Origin: Leguminivora glycinivorella
Taxonomy: Eukaryota > Arthropoda > Insecta > Lepidoptera > Tortricidae
Assembly (NCBI RefSeq): GCF_023078275.1
Contig: NC_062975.1
Span: 15,041,141-15,105,140, forward strand
Length of the DNA: 64,000 nt
Direction of reading: 5' to 3'
Shown here: piece by piece, positions 53,903-62,850 of the stretch
How the letters are laid out: each line of letters begins with the position of its first letter
Numbering within the stretch: position 1 is the first letter of the stretch
Made by a program: the position numbers and the translations under genes
The notes under the pieces: model-generated
What the model saw: only the letters and a program-made list of their open reading frames with translations
What the model was told of the DNA's origin: nothing
Database searches by the model: none

Positions 53903-55894
53903 TCATGGTTTAAAAAGTTTTGTCCTGTTTTTGTGAATTACATCAAGTTTACCATTTTTCATTATTTTTACATTGGGTGAGATATCTTTTAATACAACAT
54001 ATGGTCCTGAATATAAGCTTTGGAGTTTATTACCAGTTTCATTTTTTATTAAAATTTGATCGTTAGGTTTATAAATTATTGGGTTTATATAGGAGTCGTA
54101 CCTGAGTTTACGCTGTAATTTACTTGATAGTAAATTGTCACGTGCCTCCTGCTGTGTAACTTGTAATCGATACTTTAATTCTTTCGGATAATCGTCGTAG
54201 TTATACAGTGGGTCTATGGATGTAACTAAGTTAGATGGTAAATTACACTGTTTACCGTAGACCAATTCGAAAGGGGTGAACTTTGTTTCAGAATGTACTG
54301 ATGTGTTGTAAGCGAAACTCCAAAATGGAAGCCATTCGCTCCAAGCTTCGGGGTGATTATCGGTCTGTATGCGTAAAAACGCACCTAAGTGTTTGTGGGA
54401 ATTTTCTAAAGATCCAATTGATTGGTGATGATAAGCTGTAGAGTTAATTTGATTAATCTTTAATATTTTACATACCTCTTTCATCGTTGCGGAAATAAAT
54501 TCGGTGCCTCTGTCGGTTGCTATGGTGTTCGGTATGCCATGTTGTAGAATGAAATTGTTTACAAAACATTTGGCAACTGCTGTGGAAGTTTTAGAGACAA
54601 GGGGATACGCACAAACATATTTAGATAATTCGCATTGTATCGTAAGAATATATGAATTATTATAACTACGAGTATCCTTATCTAGAGGGCCCACTATGTC
54701 TAGAAATATTTTTTCAAACGCGGTATGCGCTGTTGTAGTCACTACCATAGGTTCTTTTATGTGAACCGTATATTTTTGGCGCTGGCATTTTTCACACTTA
54801 CTTATGAACTGCTTTATATCGCTTTGAAGTCCAGGCCAGTAATAGTACTTTTTGATGTTATTATACATTCTCCTAGCACCCGCGTGGCCACTCGTGGGTA
54901 AAAGGTGAAAATCATTGAGTATGACTCTTTTATCGTCCTTGTCGTTTATTCGTTTCACTTTATTCAATATAGTTAGTCGTGGTCCGGACCAGTTTACTAT
55001 ATTTTTTATTTCACTTACTAACTTTTTGACAAATATGTCATTGTTTTCATTTTTAATAAAATAAATCTCATCTACATTAATTTCCTTACAAAAGTCACAA
55101 AGTTCTCTCACAAAAGCGGCTCGCGTCAGTTGTGATGGAGATACTTGTTTTATATAAATAGTCTTGTTTTCTTTACTGTAACTTAATGTTTTACTCTCGC
55201 GATTTATTAGTTTCTCTCTTTTTAACTTGTCTATACTTTTTATATCTAAAAATCTCAATTCAACGGAATCTTTCGGTTTGTTATGTGTTGCTACAACTCT
55301 TGGTTGATCAGACCTGTCGTCAGTAGAAACCATATCAACCCGAGATACCGCATCCATCCTCCTTCTCTGAGCTCTAGTTATCACGTTGATTACCTGTTCA
55401 TTCATCTCTTTCAACTCTTCTGACGTAATACGTATCCTGGACAACGCGTCTGCAGCCACATTGTCCTTCCCTTTCACATATTCAACCACGTAATCGTACT
55501 CCTCCATTGCTAGTCTGAACTTCAATAACCTACTAGAGGGATCCTTCATATTAAATAAGTACACAAGAGGTTTATGATCCGTAAAAATTTTAAATTTACG
55601 ACCATACAAATACGGTCTAAAATGCTTAACTGCCCAAACCACAGCGAGTAATTCCTTCTCCACTGTGGGGTATTGTATTTCCGCTTTATTTAAACTTCTA
55701 CTGGCGTAAGCTACCGGTAATCCATTTGAATTTGATAAAATTGCACCTATTGAAAATTTGGAAGCATCTGTTTGTACGTGAAATTCATTTTTCTCCGAAA
55801 AATCAGGATACTGTAAAACTGGAGGTGACGTCATGCAATCTTTAAGACTATCGAATGCTTTTTGACAATTATTATCCCATTGAAACTTTACATT
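53903..55894 (-). CDS. pol: Gypsy pol, part 2: RNase H and integrase
   Basis: Numbered from the first Met (55834), RNase H starts TDAS (22-25), with YPTVEKELLAVVWAVKHFRP (catalytic E60), FTDHKPL (D86) and ADALSR (D129). Integrase follows: zinc-binding H310, H317, C347 and C350; catalytic FLDIVGP (D379), TDRGTEF (D441) and SLENSH (E477), with 35 residues between the last two as in DD35E enzymes. A C-terminal GPYVVLKD motif is a GPY/F-type domain. It degrades the RNA of the hybrid and inserts element DNA. The frame opens at 55894, overlaps the RT frame by 23 nt in a different phase, and would need a +1 shift to be joined. Confidence 0.95.
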   Translation of the reverse strand, partial: NVKFQWDNNCQKAFDSLKDCMTSPPVLQYPDFSEKNEFHVQTDASKFSIGAILSNSNGLPVAYASRSLNKAEIQYPTVEKELLAVVWAVKHFRPYLYGRKFKIFTDHKPLVYLFNMKDPSSRLLKFRLAMEEYDYVVEYVKGKDNVAADALSRIRITSEELKEMNEQVINVITRAQRRRMDAVSRVDMVSTDDRSDQPRVVATHNKPKDSVELRFLDIKSIDKLKREKLINRESKTLSYSKENKTIYIKQVSPSQLTRAAFVRELCDFCKEINVDEIYFIKNENNDIFVKKLVSEIKNIVNWSGPRLTILNKVKRINDKDDKRVILNDFHLLPTSGHAGARRMYNNIKKYYYWPGLQSDIKQFISKCEKCQRQKYTVHIKEPMVVTTTAHTAFEKIFLDIVGPLDKDTRSYNNSYILTIQCELSKYVCAYPLVSKTSTAVAKCFVNNFILQHGIPNTIATDRGTEFISATMKEVCKILKINQINSTAYHHQSIGSLENSHKHLGAFLRIQTDNHPEAWSEWLPFWSFAYNTSVHSETKFTPFELVYGKQCNLPSNLVTSIDPLYNYDDYPKELKYRLQVTQQEARDNLLSSKLQRKLRYDSYINPIIYKPNDQILIKNETGNKLQSLYSGPYVVLKDISPNVKIMKNGKLDVIHKNRTKLFKP

Positions 55895-57500
55895 TTAAGT
55901 AATAAGCTTTTTCAGCAAAATTCGGGATGAATTTTCGGTAATAATTTGCGAAAGCCACGAATCGTTTCACCTCGTCTGTGCTTTTTGGAACTGGATAATT
56001 TTTCATAATTTCTATTTTAGATGGATCTGGCAACACTCCGTCACCTGATACGACATGTCCTAAATATAGTAAATCTTTACGCAAAAAGTCGCATTTTTCC
56101 GGATTTAATTTTAAATTTACGCTTCTAAGTCTTTCAAAAACATCCTGTAAATTTTTGTTGTGTTCATTTAAATTACGGCCAAAAATTATGAGATCATCTA
56201 AGTAAACAAAGCATTTTTGATAAGTTAATCCAGCCATGGCCATTGTCATCATCCGAGAGAATGAATTTGGACTGGTTTTACAACCTTGGGGCATTCTGGT
56301 CATTTGCCACCTACCTCCACCGAATGCTGTATATTTTCTACTGTCTGGTTCTAATTCAACGTTGTAATATCCCTGATTTAAGTCCAAATGAGTGAAATAA
56401 ATACTACCGGATAACGAATCTAATATCTCTGTGATGTTGGGAAGGGGAAATTTATCGTCTGTAATACAATTATTAAGTTTACGGTAATCTACTACTAATC
56501 GCCATTTTTTGTTTCCATTGTTATCCGATTTTTTAGGAACTAATAATATTGGGCTTGACCACTCGCTTCTGCACGGCTCTATAATACCCTGTTCTAACAT
56601 GTTATCTAATTGTTTTTGTATTTCTCCTTGTTGCGAGTGCGGTAGCCTATATGGTTTGATATACACAGGTTGTACATCCTTTTTCAAAGTAATTTTATGT
56701 TTGTATATATTGGTCGTAGTTAACTTGTCCCCTGGTAAATAAAAAATATCACAGTATTTGGCACACAATTTTTCAATAGAAATTTGTTCCTCTTTATTTA
56801 AGTGACTAATTTTCAAATGAGAAAACATATTTTTAACCCGTTCTGCATTTTTGTGCGTTTCGCCAAACATACACACATCGTAGTCACTTGCCCTGTGAAT
56901 AGTTGGATTTAAATGGTTAATAGTCAAATCATTATCAGTGGTATTAAGCAAACGAATAGGTATCTTGCCATTGTTAGGTTTCACTAACGCACTAGCCATA
57001 AACAATCCGGGTTGAATCTCGTTCGCACACACCACACATTCCTCTGCCATATTCGTCCGTATATAACGTATAGTTTCCGACCTAGCCGGTACCGTCAAAC
57101 GGTTGTCATCCTCTATAAATAGCGGTAGTATTATTTTATAATCTAAGCGGTTCCTTAAAGTCAAAGTGTAATTATAGTAGTCTATAGTAGACGTGTACTT
57201 TCTAAAAAAGTCATGTCCTAAGATACCGCCAGCCGTACATGGCAAGGAATTAAAAACATAACACTTTTGATTAAGGCTATGCTCTCCATAATTAAGGTTT
57301 AAGTAAACATATCCGATAGGTTGGACTTTGCCACCTAGTCCGCTGACTACTACATTATCGTTATGGATTGGAATATTCTGGTTACGTATATACTTATATT
57401 TTATAGCGCATATAGTAGAGCCCGTGTCTATTAAAAATTGCGTAGAGATATCGTTATTATTACCTATAGATAATTCTACATAACTGTTTCTTATTACTAT
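55872..57500 (-). CDS. pol: Gypsy pol, part 1: protease and reverse transcriptase
   Basis: Open from about 57500. The aspartic protease active site LIDTGST is encoded at about 57414-57434, followed by GGLGGKV-like flap sequence (read SGLGGKVQP) and GGILGHDFF near 57230. Numbered from 57245, RT blocks are WSSPILLVPKK (229-239), WRLVVDYRKLN (248-258), THLDLNQGYY (285-294), MPQGCKTSP (318-326) and catalytic FVYLDD (346-351). The thumb contains LGHVVSGDGV. Protease cuts polyproteins and RT copies RNA to DNA. No ATG precedes the protease in this frame, so normal expression probably relied on joining to gag. The frame ends shortly after NFAEKAYYL, with about six residues of the usual RT-RNase H connection missing. 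Confidence 0.93.
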   Translation of the reverse strand: MVIRNSYVELSIGNNNDISTQFLIDTGSTICAIKYKYIRNQNIPIHNDNVVVSGLGGKVQPIGYVYLNLNYGEHSLNQKCYVFNSLPCTAGGILGHDFFRKYTSTIDYYNYTLTLRNRLDYKIILPLFIEDDNRLTVPARSETIRYIRTNMAEECVVCANEIQPGLFMASALVKPNNGKIPIRLLNTTDNDLTINHLNPTIHRASDYDVCMFGETHKNAERVKNMFSHLKISHLNKEEQISIEKLCAKYCDIFYLPGDKLTTTNIYKHKITLKKDVQPVYIKPYRLPHSQQGEIQKQLDNMLEQGIIEPCRSEWSSPILLVPKKSDNNGNKKWRLVVDYRKLNNCITDDKFPLPNITEILDSLSGSIYFTHLDLNQGYYNVELEPDSRKYTAFGGGRWQMTRMPQGCKTSPNSFSRMMTMAMAGLTYQKCFVYLDDLIIFGRNLNEHNKNLQDVFERLRSVNLKLNPEKCDFLRKDLLYLGHVVSGDGVLPDPSKIEIMKNYPVPKSTDEVKRFVAFANYYRKFIPNFAEKAYYLKCKVSMG

Positions 57501-57517
57501 TTATTAAAATGTATTCT

Positions 57518-58708
57518 TTAGTCACGAAAAAATGTATTTTCGCTATGAGTCCTGTTGTTGTCCGTCATGACATGTACTTGCTGTTGGTTAGGTATCCCAT
57601 TGTTTCTAATATTTTTGTTATAATAAAATTGGGACTTACCTCTGTTCTGGTGGTAGGGCCTCGTTGGTCCTCTAGTAGCCGCAGGGTGGAAGCCTCGTTC
57701 CATGCCTCGCTGGCGACTACTGGTCCCGTACCGGCCCGATGGTTGGCCGCGGGTCGATGCAGAGTGTGACCTACCACGGTGTCCTCTAGCGTGTGAGGAT
57801 AATGGGCCTCTGAAATACCTTGGATTATAATTATGATGACGGGCAATGGTCAACAGTCCTTCACCTGACGTACTCGCACTTGGTGTGGAGCGATCGTAAT
57901 CAATAGCAGCTTGAACTGCATCTTTTAGTGTAGTAAAATTTCTGGCAGCGATGATAGTACTAAGCCTGCGATTGCGCAGCCCATCCGCAAAGCTCTGAAT
58001 AGCCTGGCGTTCATTTAAGGGTCGTAGCACCTTATAGTTATCGACATTGTCGCCTGCCTGACACAAAGTAAGATCGACAAACATTTCCGCTAATTGTTTA
58101 CCATAATCATCAATAGAAAGTTCATTTTGTTTCAAATTCAAAAGTTGTTTTTGCAAACTTGGCACAGATTTTTTCGGTAAAAGTTCATTTTTCATGTCCG
58201 AGAGTAACGCTTCAACACTACTATACTGTGGTAGCAACTTAAGTTTAGCTGAAGGCGATAGTCTACTTTTCAAGACGAAGGTTACCAATTTTGTTTTCGA
58301 CTCACTATCCAAAAGCGATTGATAATATTCAATACCGTCAATTAAATTTTGTATCTCATTAATATCATCTTTCATAACTGGTAATAGACTCAAAGCCGTT
58401 TTTAAGTTAAACTTCTCCATTTCGATTGAATTATTGGACCCGTTATTTTCGTTACACAATTCTATAATCTCCGCATACAATTTGTCAAATTGACTACACA
58501 ATTCTTTTATAGTTATAAGATCATCTTGCGTTATGCTATCTTTTATTTCTTCTAAGCTATCCAAAAAACTAGTATAATCAGAAAGTACAGTTTGTGCCTC
58601 AATTAATTTATTTTTAACTGGTCCTTCCCTTCTCTTAGAACCGATTTTAATCAAATATTTTCTTATAGCAGTTAATTGTTCAATTAAAGCTAATAACTCT
58701 TCTGCCAT
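57518..58708 (-). CDS. gag: Gypsy Gag structural protein
   Basis: 396 residues starting MAEELLALIEQLTAIRKYL, with a good start context (A at -3, G at +4). The N-terminal 120 residues are acidic and helical (coiled-coil-like). The middle resembles capsid of insect Gypsy Gags: LSIDDYGKQLAEMFVDLTL and a conserved SFADGLRNRRLSTIIAARNF segment around residues 235-260. The C-terminus (about 290-380) is arginine/glycine-rich (RGHRGRSH, RGQPSGRYG, RQRGMERGF) and has no CCHC zinc knuckle. It should package element RNA into cytoplasmic particles. The stop at 57518 lies before the pol frame opens, so the two frames do not overlap. Confidence 0.85.
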   Translation of the reverse strand: MAEELLALIEQLTAIRKYLIKIGSKRREGPVKNKLIEAQTVLSDYTSFLDSLEEIKDSITQDDLITIKELCSQFDKLYAEIIELCNENNGSNNSIEMEKFNLKTALSLLPVMKDDINEIQNLIDGIEYYQSLLDSESKTKLVTFVLKSRLSPSAKLKLLPQYSSVEALLSDMKNELLPKKSVPSLQKQLLNLKQNELSIDDYGKQLAEMFVDLTLCQAGDNVDNYKVLRPLNERQAIQSFADGLRNRRLSTIIAARNFTTLKDAVQAAIDYDRSTPSASTSGEGLLTIARHHNYNPRYFRGPLSSHARGHRGRSHSASTRGQPSGRYGTSSRQRGMERGFHPAATRGPTRPYHQNRGKSQFYYNKNIRNNGIPNQQQVHVMTDNNRTHSENTFFRD

Positions 58709-58924
58709 ACTAAAACATTATTAAAATTATAATATCATTCGCCTTAACCTAAACAACACTAATTATAAATCAATTAAGTCTCATGTTACTCACAGTCCGG
58801 TGCGGTATGTACATACGAGTACATTCGGTACAGACGATCATATCGCGCACAACACAACACTTTTCACTGCACTGTATTCTGGCTGTATTGTTTTATGAAA
58901 ACTATCTAAATGTTCAAATCTGAA
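58709..58924. other. Gypsy ORF0-gag intergenic segment
   Basis: 216 bp between the ORF0 stop and the gag start. No reading frame. A splice acceptor or reinitiation signal would be expected here if both proteins are made, but none is certain. Confidence 0.5.
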
Positions 58925-59191
58925 TTAAACTTCGTTTTCTGATTTGGGCATTCGGCGAAAAATTGACCTTCTCAATGCGTGTCCACGTATCTCCTCGCGG
59001 ATCCACCGTTTGTGGCATTTCCGGTACATGTAGTATGCAGCACCCAAGCAAATGATATCAAAAATGCATACCACCACGCCGAGCAGACAATTTGTGGTAT
59101 TTATACTCTTGACCACCTCAGCGTTGTTGCTGGAGCCCCCGGCAGCATTCTGGGCTATAACGACCTCTTCTTTTGTTTGCGAAGATCCCAT
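58925..59191 (-). CDS. Gypsy ORF0: small predicted myristoylated membrane protein
   Basis: 88 residues between the primer-binding site and gag. The start context is strong (GCGAGATGG). The N-terminus MGSSQTKEE fits the N-myristoylation rule (Gly2, Thr6). Residues 35-56 form one hydrophobic segment (CLLGVVVCIFDIICLGAAYY) followed by a basic tail (YRKCHKRWIREEIRGHALRR), so the tail would be cytosolic by the positive-inside rule. Cysteines 35, 42, 48 and 59 flank or lie in the segment. This is not a standard Gypsy protein and resembles neither Env nor Gag. Possible roles (membrane targeting of particles, a matrix-like anchor) are inference. It could be unexpressed, but start context, position and protein-like design argue against chance. 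Confidence 0.65.
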   Translation of the reverse strand: MGSSQTKEEVVIAQNAAGGSSNNAEVVKSINTTNCLLGVVVCIFDIICLGAAYYMYRKCHKRWIREEIRGHALRRSIFRRMPKSENEV

Positions 59192-59295
59192 CTCGCCGTT
59201 ATGTGTAAAATGATGTAGTTCGTCCTTGCACTATGATAATATTCTATTTGACGTTAACACTTTCGCGCGCGATAGTCATGGCGGCGCGCAACGGA
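59192..59295. other. Gypsy 5' leader
   Basis: About 100 nt between the primer-binding site and ORF0. GC-rich near the primer-binding site (GCGCGCCGCCATGACTATCG on the minus strand). It contains an upstream ATG that is not in a long frame. Confidence 0.5.
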
Positions 59296-59315
59296 CTGCG
59301 TCGGCAGGATCGCCA
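59296..59315 (-). promoter_or_regulatory. tRNA primer-binding site
   Basis: On the minus strand TGGCGATCCTGCCGACGCAG directly follows the 5' LTR. TGG matches a tRNA CCA end. TGGCGA starts are common in insect Gypsy elements primed by tRNA-Arg, but I could not assign the exact tRNA. Confidence 0.75.
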
Positions 59316-59447
59316 TGTAAGGAGGTTGGTTGATGGAAACAACTTGTCTCTTTGAAGTATGATTTAATACTGGAATATGAGCCTTAACCTACGGAATATA
59401 TAGAGAGTTACATGAATCATAATATACTTAAGCATCTATACACTACA
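59316..59447 (-). repeat. 5' LTR
   Basis: 132 bp, identical to 53485-53616. It should carry the promoter, but no strong TATA box could be singled out. Identity indicates a recent insertion. Confidence 0.95.
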
Positions 59448-60149
59448 ACGTCTATCCACCGTTAGGAGCATTTAAAGAAAGATGTTATCAGTTTATCGCT
59501 CTTATCTTATAGGATTAAAATATCAATCGTAAATGCTATGATTAAAATAAGTATATTAAATAATATATATCCAATAATTCGAGAGAAGATAACGAGAACA
59601 GCGCTTGTATGAAAAACCAGTTTTGGCGTCCCCTTCCGTCTTAAATGTTTGGAGCAAATTTGCCTTTTTAAATAACCACGGAGGGAAGTATTAAAGATAT
59701 TACCTTGTTCAGCAAATTGTGCGGATTTTTAATATAGAAAGTAATGCGGAAGTAATCTCCGCCTCACCCGCTTAAGTTGATGTAGTGGGAGCTTGACGAT
59801 GCTTGTAATTTCACCTGATATTTGAATTCGTATAATATTTTTGAGACATGTTAGTTTTCACGAGATACCTACCTATATTTGTATACAAGAGGAAAAAGTA
59901 TATAGATGTCAATTGTGAGTTTTTATTACCTACCTCATGTTAGATGCCTTTTCTTTTTGGTCGCCTTTTAGTGACAAGATTTGCTTGATGTCTGTAACTA
60001 TTAGTAGCTTGAATTATTTTTTATCATTTTAATACAGTTTTTAAATATATACTTATGTATGTATGTCTCTGTGTAAGTTACATTAAATCCTAATCACAGT
60101 CTATTCCGAATTCATTTTCTACTTTTTATACTTACATTGACTTCAGTGA

Positions 60150-60333
60150 CAGTAATTCATATTAATATTATAAATGGGAAAGTGTGTGTGTCTGTTTGTT
60201 TGTCCGCCTTTTACGGCAAAACGGAGCGATGAATTGTTGTGATTTAAGTGTAGATAGTTGAAGGGATGGAGAGTGACATAGGCTACTTTTTGTCTCTTTT
60301 TAACGCGATCGAAGCCGCGGGCAAGAGCTAGTT
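60150..60333 (-). repeat. CGGCTTCGC-family repeat, copy 7
   Basis: Reverse copy inside the right palindrome arm, mirror of 51765. It retains AAAGTGTGTGTGTCTGTTTG and the terminal TATTATAAATGGGA, which are missing from the left-arm copy. Confidence 0.75.
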
Positions 60334-60602
60334 GAATATACATTTGAACATTGAGCGTCTGGTATCTAACGATGTTTAATTGTTTATTATTCGATATTTA
60401 AAGCGCACTTAGGTATGTCACAAAACTAAACTCACAACTAAAAGTCAGCGCCTTTTTATCGCAAGCCTTAATAATCCAAGGTTTACTTGACTGATGGTAA
60501 CAATACAAAATTGAATTAACGCTTCAAAGGATTCCAAAATTTGTTTGACCTATACAAATATAATGAGATCAATGAGGAGACGTTAACAGACCGTAATGTA
60601 AG

Positions 60603-60908
60603 GCAGCGTTCTCACTTAGGGACCGGCCACACTTAAGAGACGCATGTCCTGAGGTGCGGAACGGACATCCGCGCCACGCCGCCTGAATGTAATTCAAAAA
60701 ACGTCTCCTCAGTACATTTTGTATAGGAAGGACGTAAGACGCGCCCCCAGGAGGCGCGGCGCGCGCCGCGCCGCCTGAGGGCGCGTCTTACGTCCTTTTT
60801 TTTACGTACTGAGGAGACGTTTTTTGAATTACATTCAGGCGGCGTGGCGGAGACGTCCGTTGCGCGCCCCGAGACATGCGTCTTATGACTGTGGATGGTC
60901 CCTAACTT
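60603..60908. mobile_element. Foldback element, full copy
   Basis: About 306 bp palindrome. Arms: CACTTAGGGACCGGCCACAC and GGCGCGTC/GACGCGCC-rich inner arms with ACGTCTCCTCAGTACATTTT. Apex GGCGCGGCGCGCGCCGCGCC. Half of it is duplicated at 53155-53331, and a diverged small copy is at 33773-33960. Non-coding. Confidence 0.8.
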
Positions 60909-61370
60909 AAACGGCATACAAATTCTCGCACCGTATACAGTGTGTTACCAGAAGTGGACTTTTTTTAAGTAATGTAATCTTACATAGTTATTTAACTTAA
61001 CCATGCCCTTAATTTAATTAATAATTAAAAATGTTGACTTTATGAACTTTCTAGTTAACAAACAATTTATTGCCAGCAATGTACAGTACACACACTTGTC
61101 AAGTGAGGGCAATAACAGCTCATAAGTATGAGCGATGTGAGTAATGATAATTAAAAAGTGCACGCGTTAGATTTAATGTTAGGATTTCGGAAACAATTTT
61201 TTTCAGTTAATTTAAATCACTATGATTTGCTGATATGCGCAAAAGATGGCTAATTTACTGTATTATTATTTGTTTTAATAAATGCCTGGGTGATGGTATA
61301 CGGACCCTGTATGCAAATATTTATAAAATCCATCGTAGTCATTGTAAATTTTTTTTCATAATTTAAGACC
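60909..61370. other. Intergenic
   Basis: 61311-61360 resembles the palindrome spacer at 53055-53110. No gene. Confidence 0.4.
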
Positions 61371-61610
61371 AGACGACCGGTTTGGCCTAGCGGGTAGTGA
61401 CCCTGCCTGCTAAGCCGCGGTCCCGGGTTCGAATCGCGGTAAGGGCATTTATTTGTGTGATGAGCACAGATATTTGTTCCTGAGTCATGGATGTTTTCTA
61501 TGTATATAAGTATTTGTATATTATATATATCGTTGTCTGAGTACCCACAACACAAGCCTTCTTGAGCTTACCGTAGGACTCAGTCAATCTATTGATTTAT
61601 TATTTATTAA
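61371..61610 (+). mobile_element. SINE family 1, sense copy
   Basis: GACGACCGGTTTGGCCTAGC, GTCCCGGGTTCGAATCGCGG (B box), TGATGAGCACAGATATTTG, and ends CTCAGTCAATCTATTG with an A/T-rich tail. Uninterrupted. Confidence 0.85.
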
Positions 61611-62317
61611 ACATCCATAGAAGCAAACGAATATTTGTATGGAGAATCAATTGATCGATCCTATCCTCTTAATGCCGGGTCAGATCATTCGGAAATAATT
61701 GTAAGCTACTCTTTAACGGTGTTACAACTTTTCAAGTTCCGGCCGGGATCAGGATTAAATGAAGAAGTTAACCTTTTAAAACGATTTGTTTCATTTACTT
61801 TGGAAACTGATAGATTCCAATTTGAACGTTTTTCTTAATTTTTAACGCTTTTTGGGTTAAATCTAATATAGCTCTTAATTATGAATAGGTAAATTAATTA
61901 AATACAGGCTATAAATTTGGCTCTTTATCTGTACGACAACGTCTATATCATTTGATCTTCATTAGCTTATTTTAACTAATCATTAAACGTTATAGAAAAA
62001 AAATGTAATCGTATTTTTATTTAACACAGAAAAGGTTTTCAGTCTCTGAAAGAATCATAATTTTATTACGAGAAAAATCTTGAAAAGGAACAAATTTCAA
62101 TGGCTACCGAAGTAAGCATGGGTAGTAAACACCTCGGTCCAGCACGCAACACCGCAAATGGCGACCCAACACCGCCCTGATTATGCTAATCTTTGCACCT
62201 TTGATCAACGACACCGGCCTCCCGGCCCAAATGGAATTCGAAAATTTGAATACTTGAAGATTGAATTAACTTCTTTTTTGGCAATGAACTGTATGAATTA
62301 AGGTCTCACATTTTTAG
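61611..62317. other. Intergenic, no gene accepted
   Basis: A plus-strand frame at 61635-61838 has no recognised domain. Otherwise nothing seen. Confidence 0.35.
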
Positions 62318-62850
62318 GGTTCCGTAGTCAACTAGGAACCCTTATAATTTCGCCATGTCTGTCTGTCCGTCCGTCCGTCCGTCCGTCCGTCGGATAATCT
62401 CAGTAACTGTTAGCACTAGAAAGCTGAAATTTGGTACCAATATGTATATCAATCACGCCAACAAAGTGCAAAAATAAAAAATGGAAAAAAATGTTTTATT
62501 AGGGTACCCCCCCTACATGTAAAGTGGGGGCTGATATTTTTTTTCATTCCAACCCCAACGTGTGATATATTGTTGGATAGGTATTTAAAAATGAATAAGG
62601 GTTTACTAAGATCGTTTTTTAATAATATTAATATTTTCGGAAATAATCGCTCCTTAAAGTGCGTCCCCCCCCTCTAACTTTTGAACCATAATATGTTTAA
62701 AAAATATGAAAAAAATCACAAATGTAGAACTTTATAAAGACTTTCTAGGAAAATTGTTTTGAACTTGATAGGTTCAGTAGTTTTTGAGAAAAATACGGAA
62801 AACTACGGAACCCTACACTGAGCGTGGCCCGACACGCTCTTGGCCGGTTT
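62318..62850 (+). repeat. GGCCGG-ended dispersed repeat with GTCC microsatellite
   Basis: AGGGTTCCGTAGTCAACTAG, GAACCCTTATAATTTCGCCA, a GTCCGTCC array (about 62358-62390), and ends CACGCTCTTGGCCGGTTTTT. Longest-match relatives are at 23202-23530 (reversed) and, more distant, 1166-1767. Confidence 0.75.

Larger units (their letters stand above)
53485..59447 (-). mobile_element. Ty3/Gypsy LTR retrotransposon, complete length
   Basis: 5963 bp on the minus strand: 5' LTR (59316-59447), primer-binding site, ORF0, gag, protease-RT, RNase H-integrase, purine tract, 3' LTR (53485-53616). It is flanked by a 4-bp ACGT duplication (53481-53484 and 59448-59451). LTRs are identical over 132 bp. The domain order (integrase after RNase H) defines Ty3/Gypsy. 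Gag without a zinc knuckle is reminiscent of 412/mdg1 and errantivirus-type elements, but there is no env frame between integrase and 3' LTR. A frame break within pol means this copy probably cannot move unaided. Confidence 0.95.
53337..60556 (-). repeat. Right arm of the large inverted duplication, split by a Gypsy element
   Basis: 53337-53484 and 59452-60556 together form the inverted counterpart of 51497-53054. The Gypsy element and one copy of its 4-bp target site account for the gap. Confidence 0.85.

Noticed and set aside
53616..53903. Possible env gene downstream of integrase
   Set aside because: Less than 300 bp remain before the 3' LTR and there is no open frame.
55872..55894. Programmed +1 frameshift in pol
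   Set aside because: No known +1 signal is evident and residues of the connecting segment appear to be missing. A deletion is more likely, though not proven.
57509..57846. Frames overlapping gag in other phases (both strands)
   Set aside because: They are shadows of the gag C-terminus. The Gag frame is longer and has capsid-like motifs.
60633..60917. Arginine-rich 94-codon frame
   Set aside because: It is a translation of the GC-rich foldback palindrome.
61371..61450. Possible tRNA gene at the SINE family 1 head
   Set aside because: The same head occurs in several copies, always followed by the same SINE body.
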